From positions 1 to 57,304 of the forward strand of contig JAJQIL010000081.1 in NCBI GenBank assembly GCA_021199235.1: a stretch of DNA of 57,304 nucleotides, in the 5' to 3' direction. Position numbers and translations under genes: made by a program. Shown piece by piece: positions 34,220-43,898 of the stretch (the first letter of the stretch is position 1; every line of letters begins with the position of its first letter). The DNA is from Lachnospiraceae bacterium (lineage in GTDB: Bacteria > Bacillota > Clostridia > Lachnospirales > Lachnospiraceae). The notes beneath the pieces were generated by a model that was given only the letters and a program-made list of their open reading frames with translations, ran no database searches and had not been told where the DNA came from.

Positions 34220-36172
34220 TTACGAAAGCTGCTCAAGTACCCAGTCGACATCCTTTGTCGTCTTCAGGATCTCCAGACGTTCTTCATCCTCAAGCATGGT
34301 ACAGAGCTTTGCAAGCAGATCCAGATGTTCATCACCGATTCCTGCGATGCCGAAGATCAGCTGTGCCTTTTCCTCTCCAAAATCAACGCCTTCCGGATAC
34401 TGGAGAAAAACAATGCCGGTCTTCTTTACAGTTCCCTTTGCCTGTGTGGTGCCATGCGGGATCGCCACACCCATGCCCATATAGGTAGTGGTCAGTTTTT
34501 CGCGTTCCTGCATTGCTTCCACATAATTGTGCCCGACATAACCAAGTTTTTCAAGAAGTTCACCGGCCGCCCGGATGGCTTCCTCCTTGCTCACCGGCTT
34601 CAGGCCAAGCCGGATACCGTCTGCGATGATCACCTGCTTTTTCTCAAAGGGTGTGTCTTCTTCTGCGGCAGAAGCTGCTTCGCCGGCGGAAGCATTCGGC
34701 GCGTTTGTCCCGGATGGTGTGTTTACAGACGGGGCGCTTTCAGCTGCCGCGGCTTCTTTCACTGCGTCCGCATTTACGGCGCCGGCAGTGGTCAGCTGCG
34801 CGTAAAGCTCGTCCAGCGCCGGGTCTGCAAGAAAGTTCCCGATGGTGATCAGCTGTGCCTGCGGCGCGGATTTTTGTGCGCGGGCCGCCAGCGTCGTCTG
34901 CACAACCGCGATATCGCAGTCGCCGGGGATGTTATCTACTGAAGTATTCGTCACCCTGATGTCCGGTCGGACGTCTTTGATGCGGTTACGGAATTTCGTT
35001 GCGCCCATCGCCGAAGACCCCATGCCTGCATCACATGCGAAAATAATCTTCTTCACTGCGGCGGAATCCGCGAGCTTTTCGTTTGCCGGTACCGCTGCTG
35101 TCTGCCCTTTGGATTCCGCTTTCATCGATGCCACCTGACCCTGCGCTGCCTCCAGGCTCTTTTCACCCGCCATGCGCACGATCGGAGCGGCGATAACGAA
35201 GGAGACGCCTGTTGTGAGCAGAACACCGATGATGACCTTAAGCATATCCGAACCGGGCGTCATCATCAAATAGGCAATGACAGAGCCGGGGGAAGCGGGT
35301 CCTACCAGGCCGCATCCGGTAATGCTGAACCAGAAAATAGCGGCCATATTACCCACGATCGGCGCGATAATGACGATCGGGTTCATCAGGATATACGGGA
35401 AATAGATCTCATGAATACCGCCGAGCAGATGGATGATCACTGCGCCCGGAGCGGAATCCTTTGTCGCCTTATCCTTGCAGAAAAACATATAGGCCAGCAG
35501 AACGCCCAGTCCCGGTCCGGGGTTGGTTTCCAGCATGTACATGATGGATTTCCCTGCTTCGGCAGCCTGCGCCGTCGCGATCGGCGTGAACACGCCATGA
35601 TTGATCGCATTATTCAGGAAAAGCACTTTTGCCGGTTCAAGCAGGATCGAGACGAGCGGAAGCAGATTGTTATTGATCAGGACGTTGACCCCCGCAGTCA
35701 GAACAGAAAGGATCGCGCTCATGACCGGTCCGATCAGAACATAGCCAAGCATTGCCAGCAGCATACCGATGATACCGACAGAAAAGTTATTGATCAGCAT
35801 CTCAAAGCCAGCGGGCATATGGCCATCCATCGCCTCATCAAACTTTTTGATGCAAAAGCCCGCAAGCGGTCCCATGATCATGGCCGCCATCAGCATTGTC
35901 ACATCCGTGTTGCTCATGATCGCACCGATGACAGCGATCGCGCCCGCCACGCGTCCCCGCTCCCCGCCGACCATATAGCCGCCGGTGGAGGCGATCAGAA
36001 TGGGGATCAGATAGGTAAGCATGGGGCTGACCATGCTGTTGAATCCTTCATTTGGAATCCATCCGGTATCGATAAACAATGCGGCAAGAAAACCAAACGC
36101 GATCAGAGCGCCGATATTCGGCATCACCATCGCCGATAAAAATTTACCGAAGCTTTGTACCTTTGCTTTCAT
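34220..36172 (-). CDS. mtlA: PTS mannitol-type EIICBA transporter
   Basis: A protein of 650 residues with all three domains. The membrane EIIC part begins VQSFGKFLSAMVMPNIGALIAFG and has the motifs NNAINHGVFTPI and LLGGIHEIYFPYILM. EIIB has the active cysteine in IIFACDAGMGSSAMGAT near residue 385. EIIA at the C terminus has the active histidine in GMGVAIPHGTTQAK near 575. An Ala/Ser/Pro linker (about 465-505) joins B and A. It imports a hexitol, most likely mannitol, as the 1-phosphate. Neighbouring HPr and enzyme I supply the phosphate. The zinc dehydrogenase and 1-phosphofructokinase in the same operon suggest how the product is used. Confidence 0.92.
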   Translation of the reverse strand: MKAKVQSFGKFLSAMVMPNIGALIAFGFLAALFIDTGWIPNEGFNSMVSPMLTYLIPILIASTGGYMVGGERGRVAGAIAVIGAIMSNTDVTMLMAAMIMGPLAGFCIKKFDEAMDGHMPAGFEMLINNFSVGIIGMLLAMLGYVLIGPVMSAILSVLTAGVNVLINNNLLPLVSILLEPAKVLFLNNAINHGVFTPIATAQAAEAGKSIMYMLETNPGPGLGVLLAYMFFCKDKATKDSAPGAVIIHLLGGIHEIYFPYILMNPIVIIAPIVGNMAAIFWFSITGCGLVGPASPGSVIAYLMMTPGSDMLKVIIGVLLTTGVSFVIAAPIVRMAGEKSLEAAQGQVASMKAESKGQTAAVPANEKLADSAAVKKIIFACDAGMGSSAMGATKFRNRIKDVRPDIRVTNTSVDNIPGDCDIAVVQTTLAARAQKSAPQAQLITIGNFLADPALDELYAQLTTAGAVNADAVKEAAAAESAPSVNTPSGTNAPNASAGEAASAAEEDTPFEKKQVIIADGIRLGLKPVSKEEAIRAAGELLEKLGYVGHNYVEAMQEREKLTTTYMGMGVAIPHGTTQAKGTVKKTGIVFLQYPEGVDFGEEKAQLIFGIAGIGDEHLDLLAKLCTMLEDEERLEILKTTKDVDWVLEQLS

Positions 36173-36235
36173 TTCATTCTCCTTAAAATAATGGCTGATC
36201 GGCTCTGGTCTGCTGTCAATACGGTGATGTTGATC

Positions 36236-36997
36236 CTACAGAACCGTGACTTGTTGTTCCCTGCATTTTGCAAGAAATTCTTCCGGCAGGTTCCCGTCAG
36301 ATACGATGATGTCCACATCGGAAAGCCGGCTGAAGCGGAAACTGCATTTTACATTTATTTTTGAGGAATCCATCAGCACAATGACCTGATCCGCCTGCCG
36401 GATCGCTGTCTGTTTTAAAATGGCTTCCTCACTGATCCCGCAGGTAAAGCCCGCAGAAAAATCAAACCCTGTTGTCCCCAGAAACGCCTGGTCGAAATTG
36501 ACGCGTTCGAGCTCACGAACCGCAAGGCTGCCGAATACACTCTGACTGAAGCGGTTCAGCTGTCCGCCCGGGATCATGACAGTCGGCCGGGAAAGATCCT
36601 TTAACTCAGCGGCACAGCTTAAGCCTGTCGTGTAGATCAGGTCCGCCTGATCGGGGATCAGCTTCGCGAAAGCGGTCGTGGTGCTCCCGGAATCAAGAAA
36701 AAGACTTGTCCCTTCATGAAGCAAAGTGAGCGCCTTCTGAGTGATGACCTGCTTTTCGGCAATATTCTGGTATGCTTTGCTGCTCAGCAGCCCGTCGGTG
36801 CCAAAGATCGTCTGCACAGACTTTGCGCCGCCGTGGATACGAAGAATTCTCTTTGCCTCATCCAGCGTCTTTAAATCCGTGCGCAGCGTCATCTCCGATA
36901 CGTCCGGAAATGCCTCCCTGATCTGCGCAAAACTCACCGTGCCACTTTTATTGATCAGTTCTACAATTGCGTTTCTGCGTGTTTCCATCGCTTCCAT
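36236..36997 (-). CDS. DeoR/GlpR family transcriptional regulator
   Basis: A protein of 253 residues. An N-terminal DeoR-type helix-turn-helix (ETRRNAIVELINKSGTVSF and VSEMTLRTDLKTLD, then RIHGGAK) is followed by the sugar-phosphate-binding DeoRC domain (LFLDSGSTTTAFAKLI, FLGTTGFD, DSSKINVK). These proteins repress sugar operons until a phosphorylated sugar binds. ATG with AGGAGG nine bases upstream. It lies between the dehydrogenase and transporter genes, so it most likely controls this operon, perhaps at the TTGTC/GACAA boxes before 1-phosphofructokinase. Confidence 0.93.
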   Translation of the reverse strand: MEAMETRRNAIVELINKSGTVSFAQIREAFPDVSEMTLRTDLKTLDEAKRILRIHGGAKSVQTIFGTDGLLSSKAYQNIAEKQVITQKALTLLHEGTSLFLDSGSTTTAFAKLIPDQADLIYTTGLSCAAELKDLSRPTVMIPGGQLNRFSQSVFGSLAVRELERVNFDQAFLGTTGFDFSAGFTCGISEEAILKQTAIRQADQVIVLMDSSKINVKCSFRFSRLSDVDIIVSDGNLPEEFLAKCREQQVTVL

Positions 36998-37217
36998 TTT
37001 ATATTTCCTCCTGTATCTTTTTCTTCTGTTACAGCAGCCGGCCGCCCGCAGAGCCTGCTTTTTCGAAAATGCGCATTCGCAGGATCTGCCGCGTCTGCCG
37101 CATACTGTGTAATCGTCAGCAGACGTCTGCCGCAAACTATGGTTCGCGGATATAAAGCGTGCCCGCCCAGAGAGATCAGGAGAAAATCAGATCAGAAAAG
37201 GATGCGATCGGCACACT

Positions 37218-38486
37218 TTATTCTGTTATAAAATTCGCCAGCAGATATTCCTCCGCGTCCGGGCACCAGAGGCCGTTGTTCGCATCAACAATATCCGCCA
37301 GGACAATCAATCTGGCGTCATGCTCCGCCTCACCTTTCGCGCGCAGATCCGTCAAAGCGGTCAGCGGCATGGTAAGATGGGTGTAGATCAGTTTCTTGCC
37401 TCCCGGAATCTTCGGAAGATTCAGCGTTGTTTCTGCGGCTGCGTCCAGTCCGCCAATGTGTGTCACCATAACAGCCGGGTTGATACGCCCTTCCGCGGTC
37501 AGACGCAGGGATTCGATCATGTCGTCGGTATTGCCGCCGGTCGTACCCATGACATGGGTCGAATTGTAATGAACATCGTAAAAATTCATTGTCGCAGAAA
37601 ACTGTGTGTCTGTCGGCCCCGCAAAGAAATTCAGGCAGCCGTCGCGTCCGAGGATCGCGCTGCACTGTGTGACCACAGAAGCGACCGGAGCATAGCAGAG
37701 CACATCATCAAACCCTGTTCCGCCGGAAATGGCACGAAGCTCTGCCACCGGATCCTCACAGCTTCCGGTGTTTACAAAACGCAGATCGATGCCGTCCTTC
37801 GCCGCCTCTGCAGGCGGGAACAGAGAAGCCGCGCGATCCAGACGCTCCTGATTCAGGTCCGTGACCACGATCATGGATGGGCGCACATCGCGGTGCAGCG
37901 CGTAAGTCAGCGCCCCCAGTCCCATCGGACCGGCACCGGCCATGATCGCCAGCTTCCCGCCCTCTTTGATTCCCATATAGTGCGTATAAACGCCCATCTT
38001 TGTGTGATAAGCGGCATTGAACGCTCCAATGCTGCAGGACATCGGTTCCGCAAGGGACGCCTCATAATATGCGCGGCCTTTGTACTCCAGCAGGCAGCCA
38101 AGCTCCATCACCTCAGCCGGAATCACGCAATAGGTGGTATCTCCGCCGAAAAACTCATAGGAATATCCCGGGCTCCACATCGTACCCTTGTAGTTCAGCG
38201 CCGGCTGCAGGGTAAACTTCATACCCGGCCTGAACTGTTCCTGATGATTTCTGCCGACCTTTACGATATCTCCGGCGAATTCATGTCCCATGATCGCCGG
38301 ATGCTCCGCTACATCTTCATGAACGCGTTTGTGAGCCGCGCCCAGAATCGCGCATTTGTAGGTCGACATACAAATGCTGTCTGACACGACCCGGACCAGG
38401 ATCTCATCATCCGTAATCTCCGGAAGTTCAAATTCCTCCAGTCTCAGGTCATTTGCTGCGTGAAGCCTTACGCCTCTTGCTTTCAT
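37218..38486 (-). CDS. zinc-type alcohol dehydrogenase (YggP/sorbose-phosphate reductase-like)
   Basis: A protein of 422 residues in the medium-chain dehydrogenase superfamily. The N-terminal catalytic domain has SICMSTYK and IMGHEFAGDIVKVG (zinc ligand region), and a Rossmann motif KLAIMAGAGPMGLGAL follows. Length and neighbourhood resemble E. coli YggP, which sits by the cryptic mannitol PTS genes cmtA/cmtB, and L-sorbose-1-phosphate reductases. It should oxidise the hexitol phosphate made by the PTS. Which carbon is oxidised cannot be read from sequence. GAAAGGAG lies just before the ATG. Confidence 0.88.
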   Translation of the reverse strand: MKARGVRLHAANDLRLEEFELPEITDDEILVRVVSDSICMSTYKCAILGAAHKRVHEDVAEHPAIMGHEFAGDIVKVGRNHQEQFRPGMKFTLQPALNYKGTMWSPGYSYEFFGGDTTYCVIPAEVMELGCLLEYKGRAYYEASLAEPMSCSIGAFNAAYHTKMGVYTHYMGIKEGGKLAIMAGAGPMGLGALTYALHRDVRPSMIVVTDLNQERLDRAASLFPPAEAAKDGIDLRFVNTGSCEDPVAELRAISGGTGFDDVLCYAPVASVVTQCSAILGRDGCLNFFAGPTDTQFSATMNFYDVHYNSTHVMGTTGGNTDDMIESLRLTAEGRINPAVMVTHIGGLDAAAETTLNLPKIPGGKKLIYTHLTMPLTALTDLRAKGEAEHDARLIVLADIVDANNGLWCPDAEEYLLANFITE

Positions 38487-38621
38487 AACAAAAGCTCCTT
38501 TCTTATAATAATGAAAATTTACAGGGATTGCAACTGTTACTATGACAATTCATATTACCGCTTTTTATCCGACAGAAAGGATTTCCTGTCGAATAACTAT
38601 GACAGACCGCAAAATGAGGAA

Positions 38622-39554
38622 CTATAGACAGTGATAGACCACTTTCGGTATCAGCTCCTCGATAACGCTGTACTCTGCTGCCTGCGTCCCACTGCACATC
38701 ACATTCGCAGCTCCGGTCGCGGTAGAGAGACAAACCGCATCTGCCAGGCTCAGTCCGCGCTCCTCCGCCACGGCGAGCGCTGCGACCACGCTGTCTCCGG
38801 CGCCGACTGTGCTGCCGACCGGTACGCGCAGACCTTCCGCATAGATGATCCCATCCGCGGTCACATACAGTGCTCCCGCGCCACCCATGGATACGACGAT
38901 TTTCTGTATCCCGTACTGCGCCATCAGCTCCCGCGCCGCTTTTGCAAGTTCTCTCGGGCTGGAGAGAGGAGTGCCCATCAGCTCCGAGAGCTCGCGGTCA
39001 TTTGGCTTGATCAGATACGGGGATGCGTTCAATCCCGCTTTCAGCAGATCGCCGTCCGCGTCCAGGAAGACCTTTGCGCCTTTTCCTGAGATGGCCTTTG
39101 TCCAGGTAAAATAGGTATCCGCGGGAGAACCCTTTGGCATACTCCCTGAGATCACAACAATCGCATCCGGCGTGACCCGCTCAAGCAGCCGCTGCAGCAT
39201 CTCATCCAGAACTTCTTCTGAGACGATCACACCGGGTTCATTGATGTCGGTGTTCGTATGCTCCACCGGATCAATGATCTTCAGATTTGTGCGCGTTTCC
39301 CCGTCCACAAAGGTAAAATCCGTCTCAAGCCCCATCTGCGCAAGGGAGCTCTGGATCGACTGCCCGGTATGGCCGCCGAGCACCCCGACAGCTACGCTCG
39401 TCCCGCCGAGCTTCTGAATGACCTTTGAGACATTGATGCCTTTCCCTCCGGGATCCGTACGCATCTTTACGATGCGGTTCACCGTATCCGCTTTCAAAGA
39501 AGGAATCTCAACCGTCTTGTCCAGCGCCGGATTTAAAGTAACCGTAAAAATCAT
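38622..39554 (-). CDS. fruK: 1-phosphofructokinase (PfkB family)
   Basis: A protein of 310 residues that phosphorylates fructose 1-phosphate to fructose 1,6-bisphosphate. The N-terminal MIFTVTLNPALDKTVEI, DPGGKGINVSKVI, and the C-terminal ATP-site motif VPVGSTVGAGDSVVAAL with the catalytic aspartate identify the FruK/LacC subgroup. Tagatose-6-phosphate kinase is the main alternative. A strong AAGGAGG precedes the ATG. It is first in the PTS operon behind a promoter with TTGTC/GACAA repeats. Confidence 0.9.
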   Translation of the reverse strand: MIFTVTLNPALDKTVEIPSLKADTVNRIVKMRTDPGGKGINVSKVIQKLGGTSVAVGVLGGHTGQSIQSSLAQMGLETDFTFVDGETRTNLKIIDPVEHTNTDINEPGVIVSEEVLDEMLQRLLERVTPDAIVVISGSMPKGSPADTYFTWTKAISGKGAKVFLDADGDLLKAGLNASPYLIKPNDRELSELMGTPLSSPRELAKAARELMAQYGIQKIVVSMGGAGALYVTADGIIYAEGLRVPVGSTVGAGDSVVAALAVAEERGLSLADAVCLSTATGAANVMCSGTQAAEYSVIEELIPKVVYHCL

Positions 39555-39650
39555 ATCACCCCTCCTTTTTAAATCAACAATTCTATTGCTTTCGTTTCAA
39601 AACTTTATGGATAGAAAATAACATGTTTTTCCGCAGAACGCAAGTACTTT

Positions 39651-39680
39651 TTTATAATTTTTTCAAAAAAAGATTGACAA
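39651..39680 (-). promoter_or_regulatory. promoter of the PTS operon
   Basis: TTGTCA - 18 bases - TATAAA, about 100 bases before fruK. Confidence 0.6.
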
Positions 39681-39699
39681 ATTTTTGTCGAAATGACAA
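39676..39699. promoter_or_regulatory. candidate DeoR-type operator
   Basis: GACAA/TTGTC occurs three times in alternating orientation (GACAAATTTTTGTC, then GAAATGACAA), overlapping the -35 box. DeoR-family repressors often bind such repeated short sites; binding here is inferred. Confidence 0.5.
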
Positions 39700-39799
39700 G
39701 TGATTTGGTTTTTGATTGTTGAAATAACAGTTTAAAAACATAAAATGCACCCTGGCGGATTCGTCATATGGCGGACTGCGGAATGTGTCTTTTACGCTG

Positions 39800-39850
39800 A
39801 AAGAGTTTTGCCTCACTACCGAATAAACTCCCAGTAGTGAGGCACTCTTT
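39800..39850. terminator. long hairpin after the CPBP fusion gene
   Basis: TGCCTCACTAC pairs with GTAGTGAGGCA, flanked by AAAGAGT/ACTCTTT. It separates the ABC/CPBP transcript from the PTS operon promoter. The rest of 39555-39922 has no gene. Confidence 0.55.
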
Positions 39851-39922
39851 AACATTTTTTATCTTTTAATAATCTGTTGCCGGATTGTATTGCAAATCGA
39901 GCGGGAATTTCATCTTTTCTTT

Positions 39923-42892
39923 TTATCCAAAAACGGACACTGCCATCAGCACCGCGCATCCCAGCACAAACACGGCCATGCCGGCATTCCCATAGACCGT
40001 TCGGAATTTTGTGCCCTTCGGAAGCTCCATCTCCGCCTGTGTGAAGGACACGCGCCTCCAGCTGCGGCAAAACAGCACCAGCCCCACGATCGCGGATACT
40101 AACAGCACGATCACATAGCCGCCGTATAAGGCCAGCTGCATCAGCAGCGGTTCAATGGCTTCAAACGAAAGCGTTTCCAGATTTTCAAGGTTTTCCAGTG
40201 CAGACAGATCCAGCATATTAAGCAATGCAGAGGGCACGATGCTTCCCAGAAAATTGATACCCATGTGCAACCCCGCCGAATAACGCAGCTTTCCGGTCTT
40301 CAGATAGATGTATCCAAACAGCAGTCCCAGCGCGAACGCATAGAAGAACTGCGTAAAGTTCCCGTGAAAAAGTCCGAACATCAGAGCCGAGGTAACGATC
40401 GCCAGCTTTTCCCCGTAACAGCTCATCCGGTCAATCAGCTGCCTGTGGAACACATATTCCTCAATCAGCGGAGCCAGGATCACCATAAAGAGAATTTTCA
40501 GTACCAGCGAATCTGCCAGCGCGTAAGTCGTGATAGCCGCTTCCGCCGATGTGCCGGTCAGCGCGCTGATCGCAGCGGTGACAAGGTTGCCGAGGATATT
40601 GCCCGCATACATCAGGAAGATGGCGATAAATACAGTGCGCACAAGCTGACCGGGTTTCATTGAATGTTTTTCTTTGTGGCTCCCTCCAGGTTTTTTATAG
40701 CTTTCTGTGTTGTCTCTTTCATCTGCATCGATATCCTTTTTTGCCGGGATGTTTTCATCGCTAATATCGTCTGTATCAAACCAGCCTTTTCTCACATACA
40801 TGGATTCAAAACAATCTGGCACGCGGCGGAAAATCAGCAGTCCTACCGGCACCGCGATCACATACAGGGGCGCAAAGGTGCAGACCCACAATCCCCACGA
40901 GGTCGAAAGCCATTCCGGAAAGAGCATCGCAGCGGCGATCTGCAGTACAGACGCGATCGCCAGTATCGCGAAGCAGCCGAAGCCGAGGGTGGAAAAAGTT
41001 TTGCGGGCGTTGTTAAGAATATCTTTTTTCCCGTTCCCCGGATTTTCATGTGCAGCGAAATCTGACGCTTCCTCTGCCAGATCCTGTGAAATCATGTTTT
41101 GGGAATCCATATTCTTCGAAAAATCGTCTTTGATAACAGCTTCTTTGGCAGCTTCTTTCTGAATCGATTTCATCCGCGCCGGTTTCTCTTTTGAATCCAC
41201 AAACAGCGGCGTCAGCGCCAGAAAGACCGCGCCAAGTCCGATGTTGATTACGGCCGCCGCCACCGCGGCGATCACCACCTGATCAAAAACAATTCCGATC
41301 GCCATGGCCGCCACATCCGGCAGCAGTCCGAAGTAAATGAACATGATCTGCACGATCTGTTTTACCAGTTTTCCGGCGGAGACCGGTACGGAAAGATTGA
41401 TGAACGCGCCGGTAGTCGTTCCGTAAAAATCAATCGAGAGGATAAACGGAATCCACGCCAGTATATAAAGCGGATTGACCCGGAAAACCGCTTCCGTGAG
41501 GATCAGCGCCGGAATCAGGTCAAGCAGGCAGTTGACCGTTCCTCCCAGGATCGACCAGAGCAGCTTTTTCTCCGTGCTCTCCGGTATCATCCGGAAGAAA
41601 TCTTTGGACGTGTCCTCCTCCAGCGGATTCCCCAGTGTGCGCCAGAACGCGAGCGCGGACAGTGTAAGAACCACCGGCAGGAACCGGAAAACATCCGTCC
41701 CGGCACCGCCCTGCAGATATCTGCACAGCGCCGCCACTCCCGCCGCCGCGACCAGATAGAAATCCGCAGTTTTCGTAAAAATTCCCAGATGCGCGAACCG
41801 GAAACGGTTGTACAGGCTGCGGAAGAAAAAGACATTCGCCCCGCTTCCATAACGCATGCCGTCCCGGCGGATTTTTTCGCTCCGGTCCTTTTTGCGTTTT
41901 ACAAACCCGGTGCTTTTCTCCGCCTGTGTCACTTCCAGCAGTTCGGCGGTCTCTTCTGATTTCGCCATCGCGTCCTCATAAAAATCCGCTTTGATGCTCC
42001 ATATAATAAGGATGAGCACCGCACATCCCGCAAGCAGCGCGGCCAGACACAGCAGCGCATGCTTTGTATTCCCTGCAATTGAAAACATGCAGAGCCCCTT
42101 CAGCCAGCCCCAGAACGGAATCCAGCGCGTCCATTTATGATTGAAAAATGCTGCAGCCGCAGAAAAATGATCAGAGCCATACGATCTGCTGCTAAGGAAA
42201 AACGCAGCCGCCACCACGAGTACCAGAGCGTAGACCCCTTTTCGCAAATACGGCTTCATACCGGTATGCGTCGCCGCCAGCGTATAAAACAGGACCTGAA
42301 TCAGCTTGCCGATCACCAGTGTGAAGATCCAGACCAGAATGATCGCGACCGCGCCCCGGATACCAAGCCCGAGGTTCAACACCAGATTCGGAAGCTGTAA
42401 CATCACATATACACTGGAAATCACAAGCGCGCCAATCTGCGTCATCAGCCGGAACAACAACACGGACTGCGGCTTCATCGGCGACGCAAACAGCAGGTTC
42501 ACATCTGCGGGCAGAAAGATGCTGCTGCCGGTTTTATCCGCGCTGATCATCTCAAACAGAAATACCGCAAGAATGATGCCGCCAACGATCAGTTCAATCA
42601 GGTCAGAGGTCGCATCTCCATTTTCCACAGACATAGCAGACATATCTTCTGTGTCTGAGCCAGCAGAACCCACGCTGATGGCATATTCACCGTCTTCTGC
42701 CGTCATTTCCGCTGCAATTTCCGACGTTTCCTCTGTCTCATCTTCCGCAACTTCACTTAAAATGCCCGCGCCCACTCCAATGAGTCCGCCGAACAGTGCG
42801 CAGACGAGGAAAAAGATCAGCACCCAGGTTTTAAACAGCTTGCGAATCTGGTTCACAAAGGAGTGCAGCGCATAGTAACCATAAAGTCTCAT
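39923..42892 (-). CDS. ABC exporter permease fused to CPBP (Abi) intramembrane protease
   Basis: A protein of 989 residues. The first 580 or so resemble a putative ABC exporter permease with many membrane helices (RLYGYYALHSFVNQIRK start, PADVNLLFASPMKPQSVLLFRL). A polar linker follows (about 585-640), then another membrane region, a second charged linker (about 710-750) and a C-terminal CPBP glutamic protease domain. The catalytic EExxxR pair is E811-E812-YVFH-R817, with FGLFHG (His843) and HMGIN (His876, Asn880). CPBP proteins include CAAX-type proteases and bacteriocin immunity proteins. The ATG overlaps the stop of the ATPase gene by four bases (ATGA), so the two should be one complex. 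Confidence 0.87.
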   Translation of the reverse strand: MRLYGYYALHSFVNQIRKLFKTWVLIFFLVCALFGGLIGVGAGILSEVAEDETEETSEIAAEMTAEDGEYAISVGSAGSDTEDMSAMSVENGDATSDLIELIVGGIILAVFLFEMISADKTGSSIFLPADVNLLFASPMKPQSVLLFRLMTQIGALVISSVYVMLQLPNLVLNLGLGIRGAVAIILVWIFTLVIGKLIQVLFYTLAATHTGMKPYLRKGVYALVLVVAAAFFLSSRSYGSDHFSAAAAFFNHKWTRWIPFWGWLKGLCMFSIAGNTKHALLCLAALLAGCAVLILIIWSIKADFYEDAMAKSEETAELLEVTQAEKSTGFVKRKKDRSEKIRRDGMRYGSGANVFFFRSLYNRFRFAHLGIFTKTADFYLVAAAGVAALCRYLQGGAGTDVFRFLPVVLTLSALAFWRTLGNPLEEDTSKDFFRMIPESTEKKLLWSILGGTVNCLLDLIPALILTEAVFRVNPLYILAWIPFILSIDFYGTTTGAFINLSVPVSAGKLVKQIVQIMFIYFGLLPDVAAMAIGIVFDQVVIAAVAAAVINIGLGAVFLALTPLFVDSKEKPARMKSIQKEAAKEAVIKDDFSKNMDSQNMISQDLAEEASDFAAHENPGNGKKDILNNARKTFSTLGFGCFAILAIASVLQIAAAMLFPEWLSTSWGLWVCTFAPLYVIAVPVGLLIFRRVPDCFESMYVRKGWFDTDDISDENIPAKKDIDADERDNTESYKKPGGSHKEKHSMKPGQLVRTVFIAIFLMYAGNILGNLVTAAISALTGTSAEAAITTYALADSLVLKILFMVILAPLIEEYVFHRQLIDRMSCYGEKLAIVTSALMFGLFHGNFTQFFYAFALGLLFGYIYLKTGKLRYSAGLHMGINFLGSIVPSALLNMLDLSALENLENLETLSFEAIEPLLMQLALYGGYVIVLLVSAIVGLVLFCRSWRRVSFTQAEMELPKGTKFRTVYGNAGMAVFVLGCAVLMAVSVFG

Positions 42893-43767
42893 CTCTTCCG
42901 GTCCTCCTCCGTGCCTTCTCCTCGCAAATCGTTTCCTCCATAGGCAGTATTGTAAGCAGTATTGTTTTTCATGTCCTGTCCCGATTCACTATCCCGCTTT
43001 CCTGCATCCTGCCCCGATCTGCCTCCCCGGCTTCCGGCGGCCTGCTCCGCTTCGTCTTTATTTTCCGTCATATCGAAAAAAAGCTGCTCCAGACTCCTTC
43101 CGTCCGCTGCCAGCTCATCGCGCGTCAGATTCGCCTGAATCTTTCCTTCCTTCATAATGATGGTCCGGTCCCAGAGCATATCCACACTGTCAATCATATG
43201 GGTACTGACCAGGATCGTCTTCCCCTCCTGCCGCATTTCCTCAATCAGAAGCTTTAATTCCTTGATCGCGTGCGGATCCAGCCCGATCATCGGCTCATCC
43301 AACAGCAGCATCTGCGGATCCGGCAGCAGTCCCAGGCAGATATTCAGCTTCTGCTGCATTCCCTTCGAGAGCTCGTCACCGAACTTTTTACGTTTGTCGG
43401 TCAGCTCAAACCGCTCAAACAGTTCTTCGATTCTCGCTTTATAGCCTCGCCCTGCGCTTCCGCCCAGCTTATACGCCCGTGCGATAAATTCCATATGCTC
43501 GGACACCGTCAGGTTCGGATACAGCGAGGGCATCTCCGGTATGTAGCCGAGCAGGCGACGTGCCTCCGGTGTTTTATTAGAAAAATCCTTTACTGTTATC
43601 TCGCCCTCATATTTCAGAAAACCAATCATTGCCTTGATGATCGTACTTTTCCCGGCACCGTTCGGTCCGAGCAAAACAGTCACTGTCCCCGGATCCAGAT
43701 GAAAACTCAGATCGTCGCAGGCCAGTACCTTGCCGTATTTCTTGGTCACATGAGATACATTCAACAT
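42889..43767 (-). CDS. ABC transporter ATP-binding protein
   Basis: A protein of 292 residues with Walker A GPNGAGKST, signature LSKGMQQKLNIC, Walker B MLLLDEPMIGLDP and switch histidine VSTHMIDSV. The last 60 residues are a polar, Gly/Asp/Asn-rich tail with no fold. It has its own promoter and is coupled to the permease-CPBP gene by a four-base overlap, so it is the energy unit for that exporter. Confidence 0.93.
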   Translation of the reverse strand: MLNVSHVTKKYGKVLACDDLSFHLDPGTVTVLLGPNGAGKSTIIKAMIGFLKYEGEITVKDFSNKTPEARRLLGYIPEMPSLYPNLTVSEHMEFIARAYKLGGSAGRGYKARIEELFERFELTDKRKKFGDELSKGMQQKLNICLGLLPDPQMLLLDEPMIGLDPHAIKELKLLIEEMRQEGKTILVSTHMIDSVDMLWDRTIIMKEGKIQANLTRDELAADGRSLEQLFFDMTENKDEAEQAAGSRGGRSGQDAGKRDSESGQDMKNNTAYNTAYGGNDLRGEGTEEDRKR

Positions 43768-43823
43768 TTTTCTCTTCTCCTCTAATGTATTCCCGCCTTT
43801 ACAGCAGGTATTTTTCTTTTCTC

Positions 43824-43852
43824 ACTATAAATGGACACTGCATACAGAGCAA
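43824..43852 (-). promoter_or_regulatory. promoter of the ABC/CPBP unit
   Basis: TTGCTC - 17 bases - TATAGT, about 57 bases before the ATPase start. It separates this unit from the GntR operon upstream. Confidence 0.65.
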
Positions 43853-43898
43853 CCAGAAAATTCTGATCTTTTCCTTAAGATTATGTAAAACTCATAAC

